Shown here: one piece after another, positions 61,147 through 64,000 of the stretch
How positions within the stretch are numbered: the first letter of the stretch is position 1
How the letters are laid out: each line of letters begins with the position of its first letter
NCBI RefSeq assembly: GCF_003990445.1
Contig: NZ_REEZ01000008.1
Span: 110,586-174,585, forward strand
Direction: 5' to 3'
DNA from: Pararhodobacter zhoushanensis
GTDB taxonomy: Bacteria > Pseudomonadota > Alphaproteobacteria > Rhodobacterales > Rhodobacteraceae
Length of the DNA: 64,000 nucleotides
Notes under the pieces: model-generated
The model's database searches: none
What the model was told of the DNA's origin: nothing
Seen by the model: the letters and a program-made list of their open reading frames with translations, nothing else
Translations under genes and position numbers: made by a program

Positions 61147-61895
61147 CGCTCGCTCCTGCTCATGGCCGGGAAGAGCCAGCTTTGCAGCCGCAACATCCCC
61201 CAGTTCAGCGCCCAGCCCAGAAAGGCGATCCAGAACAGCGTCGCGAACATGTCCTCGGGCCGGAGCGACGAAGCGGCGCGCAACAGCCGTGATCCAAGGC
61301 CAATCGGGTTGGCGGCGATCTCGACGGTAATCGCCACGATCAGCGCGATCCCGGCTGCGAGGCGCAGCGCAACGAACAGGCGGGGAAGCACGGCGGGCAG
61401 CACGATCTTGGTGATCCGCGCCCACGCGGTCAGCCCCAGCGCGCGGGCGACCTCGGACAGACGCGGCTCGACCTGACGCACGGCGCTTTCGGTCAGCACC
61501 AGCACCGGAAAGCAGGTGGCGAAGGCGACGATAGCGACCTCAAGCTGATAGCCAAAGCCAAAGATCAGCAGCGCGATCGGCACAATGGCAATCGAGGGAA
61601 GCGGGCGCAGCAGCTCGACCGTCACGCGCAGGATGCGCGACACCGGCGGCACCAGCGCAAACAGGATGCCCGCGCCTGCGCCCACCGAGAACCCCAGTGC
61701 CAGGCCCATGCCGCCAGCCGCCAGCGTATCGCCGGTATCAACCCAGAACGGCGCGCTGGTCAGCCCGTTCACCAGCGCAACCAGAATACCGTCCGGCGCG
61801 GCCAGCGTGTCGCTTTGCATGCCCGTGGCCATCGCCGCGATCTGCCACACAATCAACAGGCCAATCGGCAGGACCAGTCCCTTGAGTGCCGTCAT
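61143..61895 (-). CDS. NitT/TauT-type ABC transporter permease 1
   Basis: A 250-residue permease. LLRPLPSIAIVPIALLIFGFGYQLEVAIVAFATCFPVLVLTE and the EAA loop EVARALGLTAWARITKIVLPAVLPRLFVALRLAAGIALIVAITVEI are characteristic of SsuC/TauC. It is distinct from the second permease, so the channel is probably a heterodimer. Its start overlaps the ATPase stop by four bases. Confidence 0.88.
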   Translation of the reverse strand: MTALKGLVLPIGLLIVWQIAAMATGMQSDTLAAPDGILVALVNGLTSAPFWVDTGDTLAAGGMGLALGFSVGAGAGILFALVPPVSRILRVTVELLRPLPSIAIVPIALLIFGFGYQLEVAIVAFATCFPVLVLTESAVRQVEPRLSEVARALGLTAWARITKIVLPAVLPRLFVALRLAAGIALIVAITVEIAANPIGLGSRLLRAASSLRPEDMFATLFWIAFLGWALNWGMLRLQSWLFPAMSRSER

Positions 61896-62695
61896 TGTTC
61901 GTATCGTTCGATGAAGTCAAAGAGCTGCCGGCGCAGGCGCAGGAATTCGGGCATCTCGCGCGTGGTCAGCTGGTTGCGCGGCTTGGGCAGCGGCACGTCA
62001 AAGATCTGGCTCACGCGCCCCGGATTGGGCTCCAGCGCGATGATCCGGTCGCCCAGATAGATCGCCTCTTCCAGATCATGCGTCACAAAGAACGCCGTCA
62101 CCTGGCTTTCAGCGACGATCCCCAGCAGTTCGTCCTGCAGCTTTTGCCGCGTCATGGCATCCAGCGCGCCGAAGGGCTCGTCCATCAGCAGCACGTCGGG
62201 CTTTTGCGCCAGACAGCGGGCGATCTGCAGGCGTTGCTGCATGCCGCCGGACATTTCAGCGGGGAATTTCCCCTCGCTGCCGACCAGCCCGACGGTGCGC
62301 AGCAAGGCGTGGATCTGATCGCGGCGCTCGGCACGCGGCACACCCGCTGCTTCCAGCGCGAGCGACACGTTACCCTCGGCATCGCGCCACGGCAGCAGGG
62401 CGTTGGTGTAGTCCTGAAACACGATGGCGATGTCACGCGAGGGTGCGCGATGCGGCTGACCACGGAAATCGACCGAGCCGCTTACTGGCGTCAACAGCCC
62501 GGCCAGCAAGCGCAGCAGGGTGGTCTTGCCGCTGCCCGAGGGGCCGATCACGCAGACAAACTCGCCCCGGTTCAGCGACAGCGACAGATCCTTGAGGACC
62601 GTGGTTGCGCCATAGCGCACGCTTGCCTCTTGTACCGTCAAAACGGTATCGCGCGGCGCATCCATCGCGCTGGTGGCGTGTTCACTCAATGACAT
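61892..62695 (-). CDS. NitT/TauT-type ABC transporter ATP-binding protein
   Basis: A 267-residue ATPase of the SsuB/TauB type. Walker A GPSGSGKTTLLR, Q-loop IVFQDYTNALLPWRDAEGNV, signature MSGGMQQRLQIARCLAQ, Walker B VLLMDEPFGALDA and switch FFVTHDLEEAIYLGDR are visible. ATG 62695 has GGGAGGA about 6 bp upstream. It is the first gene of the operon that ends with the FAH-family gene and lies 42 bp after the LysR-type box C. Confidence 0.92.
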   Translation of the reverse strand: MSLSEHATSAMDAPRDTVLTVQEASVRYGATTVLKDLSLSLNRGEFVCVIGPSGSGKTTLLRLLAGLLTPVSGSVDFRGQPHRAPSRDIAIVFQDYTNALLPWRDAEGNVSLALEAAGVPRAERRDQIHALLRTVGLVGSEGKFPAEMSGGMQQRLQIARCLAQKPDVLLMDEPFGALDAMTRQKLQDELLGIVAESQVTAFFVTHDLEEAIYLGDRIIALEPNPGRVSQIFDVPLPKPRNQLTTREMPEFLRLRRQLFDFIERYEQ

Positions 62696-62737
62696 CGCGG
62701 TCCTCCCGGCTCGTGGCACCCTAGGGGTGGGGCTTGG

Positions 62738-62774
62738 CATATGTCAAATGAATGGGATAAATCACTTGTATTAG
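62738..62774. promoter_or_regulatory. LysR-type box C (ABC transporter promoter, read on the minus strand)
   Basis: Read on the minus strand, this 37-bp element aligns with box B (28/37) and box A (23/37) without gaps and in the same orientation relative to the gene. It contains CATATGTC at its proximal end and TAAATCAC in the middle. It lies 6 kb away from either LysR gene, so shared control is likely. Confidence 0.6.
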
Positions 62775-62848
62775 CATATCTTATTCCAAGCGAGAGCCAT
62801 TCTGACAGCGCTTGCGTTTCAGGGGACGCGTTTGGGATATCTTGAATT

Positions 62849-62893
62849 GGTGATGTTTTTGGGTTATTTTCGAAAATCTACGAAAACATCACC
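62849..62893. promoter_or_regulatory. Nested palindromes upstream of hipB
   Basis: Outer arms GGTGATGTTTT (62849-62859) and AAAACATCACC (62883-62893) are perfect over 11 bp and enclose a perfect 12-bp palindrome ATTTTCGAAAAT (62866-62877). The element ends 13 bp before the hipB ATG and is AT-rich against a GC-rich background. It is the probable HipB autorepressor site. Confidence 0.75.
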
Positions 62894-62906
62894 TTTGAGG
62901 TTCGCC

Positions 62907-63164
62907 ATGCAGACCCAAACCCTTCGCGACGCTACCGGACTCAGCCAGATGCTGCGCAGCCGACGTAAGGAAATGGGTCTGACCCAGGAACAACTGGGCC
63001 AACGCGCGGGATTGGCGGCAAAGCATGTCTCGCGGATCGAGAACGGCACGCATGAACCCAAGGTTTCCACGCTCTTTGCCCTGATCTCGGCGCTCGATCT
63101 TGACCTCGTGCTGGGCGAAAAGGGCACGGTTGCGCCGGTTCCGTCGGTTGCGGATATCTTCTGA
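62907..63164 (+). CDS. hipB: HipB-like antitoxin (XRE-family HTH)
   Basis: An 85-residue XRE/Cro-type DNA-binding protein. The HTH spans LSQMLRSRRKEMGLTQEQLGQRAGLAAKHVSRIENGTHEPKVSTLFALISALDLDLVL. In HipBA systems HipB neutralises the HipA kinase and represses the operon. ATG 62907 has TGAGG about 7 bp upstream; an in-frame ATG at 62832 precedes the operator-like palindromes. Its stop (TGATG) overlaps the hipA start by one base. Confidence 0.88.
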   Translation: MQTQTLRDATGLSQMLRSRRKEMGLTQEQLGQRAGLAAKHVSRIENGTHEPKVSTLFALISALDLDLVLGEKGTVAPVPSVADIF

Positions 63165-64000
63165 TGGGGCGCCCGACGGTTGTTCGGCGGCTGGATGTTC
63201 GCCTGAATGGCAGGCTGGCCGGCGAGTATCGCTTCACCCCTTCCGGCGGCGTGAGCTTTGCCTATGATGCGGGTTGGCTGGACTGGCAGTTTGCCTTTGC
63301 CCTTTCGCGCCAGCTGCCGTTGCGCGCCGGTGTTCAAAGCGGCGCGCAGGTCAATGCCGTGTTCGAGAACCTCTTGCCCGACAACACCGATCTGCGCCGC
63401 CGCATCGCCGAGCGCACGCAGGCACGCAGCGACCGGCCACATGATCTGCTGGCTGTGATCGGGCGGGACTGTATCGGCGCGATGCAATTCCTGCCGCAGG
63501 GCGCCGATCCCGGCGATCCGTTCCAGCTGGAGTCGACCCGCCAGAGCGACGCGCAGATTGCCGCCACCATCCGCGATCTTGCCACGTCTCCGCTGGGCCT
63601 GCACGCCGACGATACGTTCCGCATTTCGCTGGCCGGGGCGCAGGAAAAGACCGCCTTTCTGTGGCGCGACGGGGTTTGGCAAAAGCCTGAGGGGCTGACG
63701 CCCACGACGCATATCTTCAAGCGGCGCATGGGCGTTGTGTCGCACGGGATCGACATGACCGACAGCGTCGAGAACGAATGGCTGTGCCTGCAACTGGCCG
63801 CAGCACTGGGCCTGCCGGTGAATGAAGCGCGCATGGCGACGTTCGAGGATCAGACAGTGCTGATCGTGACCCGCTTTGATCGCGCGCCGCGGGCGGGCGG
63901 GGGCATCGTGCGTCTGCCGCAAGAAGATTTCCTGCAAGCGCTGGGATTGAGTTCAAGTCAGAAATACCAGGAACACGGCGGGCCGACCCTGCAAGACGGG
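63164..64000 (+). CDS. hipA: HipA-like serine/threonine kinase toxin (3' truncated by window end)
   Basis: The first 279 residues of a HipA-family kinase; the frame is open to the last base. The N-terminal subdomain shows AYDAGWLDWQFAFALSRQLPLRAG and VFENLLPDNTDLRRRIAERT; FRISLAGAQEKTAFLWRDG contains the Gly-rich and Lys positions of the kinase P-loop region; IVTRFDRAPR and QEDFLQALGLSSSQKYQEHGGPT follow in the usual order. HipA phosphorylates glutamyl-tRNA synthetase in E. coli; this homologue's target is unknown. The active-site Asp residues lie beyond the window. The pair probably helps maintain the replicon. Confidence 0.88.
   Translation, partial: MGRPTVVRRLDVRLNGRLAGEYRFTPSGGVSFAYDAGWLDWQFAFALSRQLPLRAGVQSGAQVNAVFENLLPDNTDLRRRIAERTQARSDRPHDLLAVIGRDCIGAMQFLPQGADPGDPFQLESTRQSDAQIAATIRDLATSPLGLHADDTFRISLAGAQEKTAFLWRDGVWQKPEGLTPTTHIFKRRMGVVSHGIDMTDSVENEWLCLQLAAALGLPVNEARMATFEDQTVLIVTRFDRAPRAGGGIVRLPQEDFLQALGLSSSQKYQEHGGPTLQDG

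Overview
The window reads as high-GC alphaproteobacterial DNA. The strongest taxonomic and replicon clue is a complete repA-repB-repC plasmid replication module at about 16.9-20.4 kb, with a tyrosine recombinase just upstream and a hipBA-type toxin-antitoxin pair at the right end. No rRNA, tRNA or core housekeeping block was seen. Nearly every other gene is an accessory uptake or catabolic function. I infer a large repABC plasmid or chromid of a Rhodobacterales-like (Rhodobacteraceae) bacterium; the family assignment is inference.

Layout. 0-3.1 kb: the 3' end of a tricarboxylate transporter permease gene (TctA-TctB fusion), an M28-like peptidase that lacks metal ligands, and a SIMPL-domain protein. 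3.2-13.8 kb: a branched-chain-type ABC transporter (SBP-LivH-LivM-LivG-LivF) divergent from DUF2848-gntR, then a marR-flavin reductase-HpaB monooxygenase-cupin-amidase operon. A shared 12-bp operator-like sequence links the two promoters. 14.3-20.4 kb: a sterol-desaturase-like protein, the recombinase and repABC, with a 14-bp palindrome repeated in and around repC. 20.7-35.1 kb: a CoA-ester module (two acyl-CoA synthetases, thioesterase, thiolase, alpha/beta hydrolase, nitronate monooxygenase-like enzyme, carotenoid/lignostilbene-type oxygenase), two regulators (IclR, tandem HxlR), a TRAP transporter and a MetE-like methyltransferase. 35.5-43.6 kb: siderophore uptake (two TonB receptors, FatB/CeuE-type binding protein, two permeases, ATPase) and a MarR regulator. 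44-49.6 kb: a spermidine-synthase-like methyltransferase, NADP-glutamate dehydrogenase, an HPP-CBS membrane protein and three GreA/GreB C-terminal-domain (Rnk-like) paralogues. 50.1-62.7 kb: a TauE/SafE permease and a ring-cleavage-type catabolic cluster: two LysR regulators, C-C hydrolase, VOC dioxygenase, Rieske ferredoxin, FAD monooxygenase, cyclase, amidohydrolase, FAH-family hydrolase and a NitT/TauT-type ABC transporter. 62.9-64 kb: hipB and partial hipA.

How it fits together. Four transporter systems of four classes each sit beside their own enzymes and regulators, so the replicon looks like a catabolic and uptake platform. The most interesting system is the 50.9-62.7 kb cluster. Three of its promoters (hydrolase, cyclase, ABC transporter) carry an alignable 37-bp element in the same orientation, 42-50 bp before the start codons. 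That suggests the two LysR proteins run one local regulon for uptake and meta-type cleavage of an aromatic or heteroaromatic acid. The substrate cannot be named from sequence. All starts, motifs and repeats were read by eye; no alignment or database search was run.
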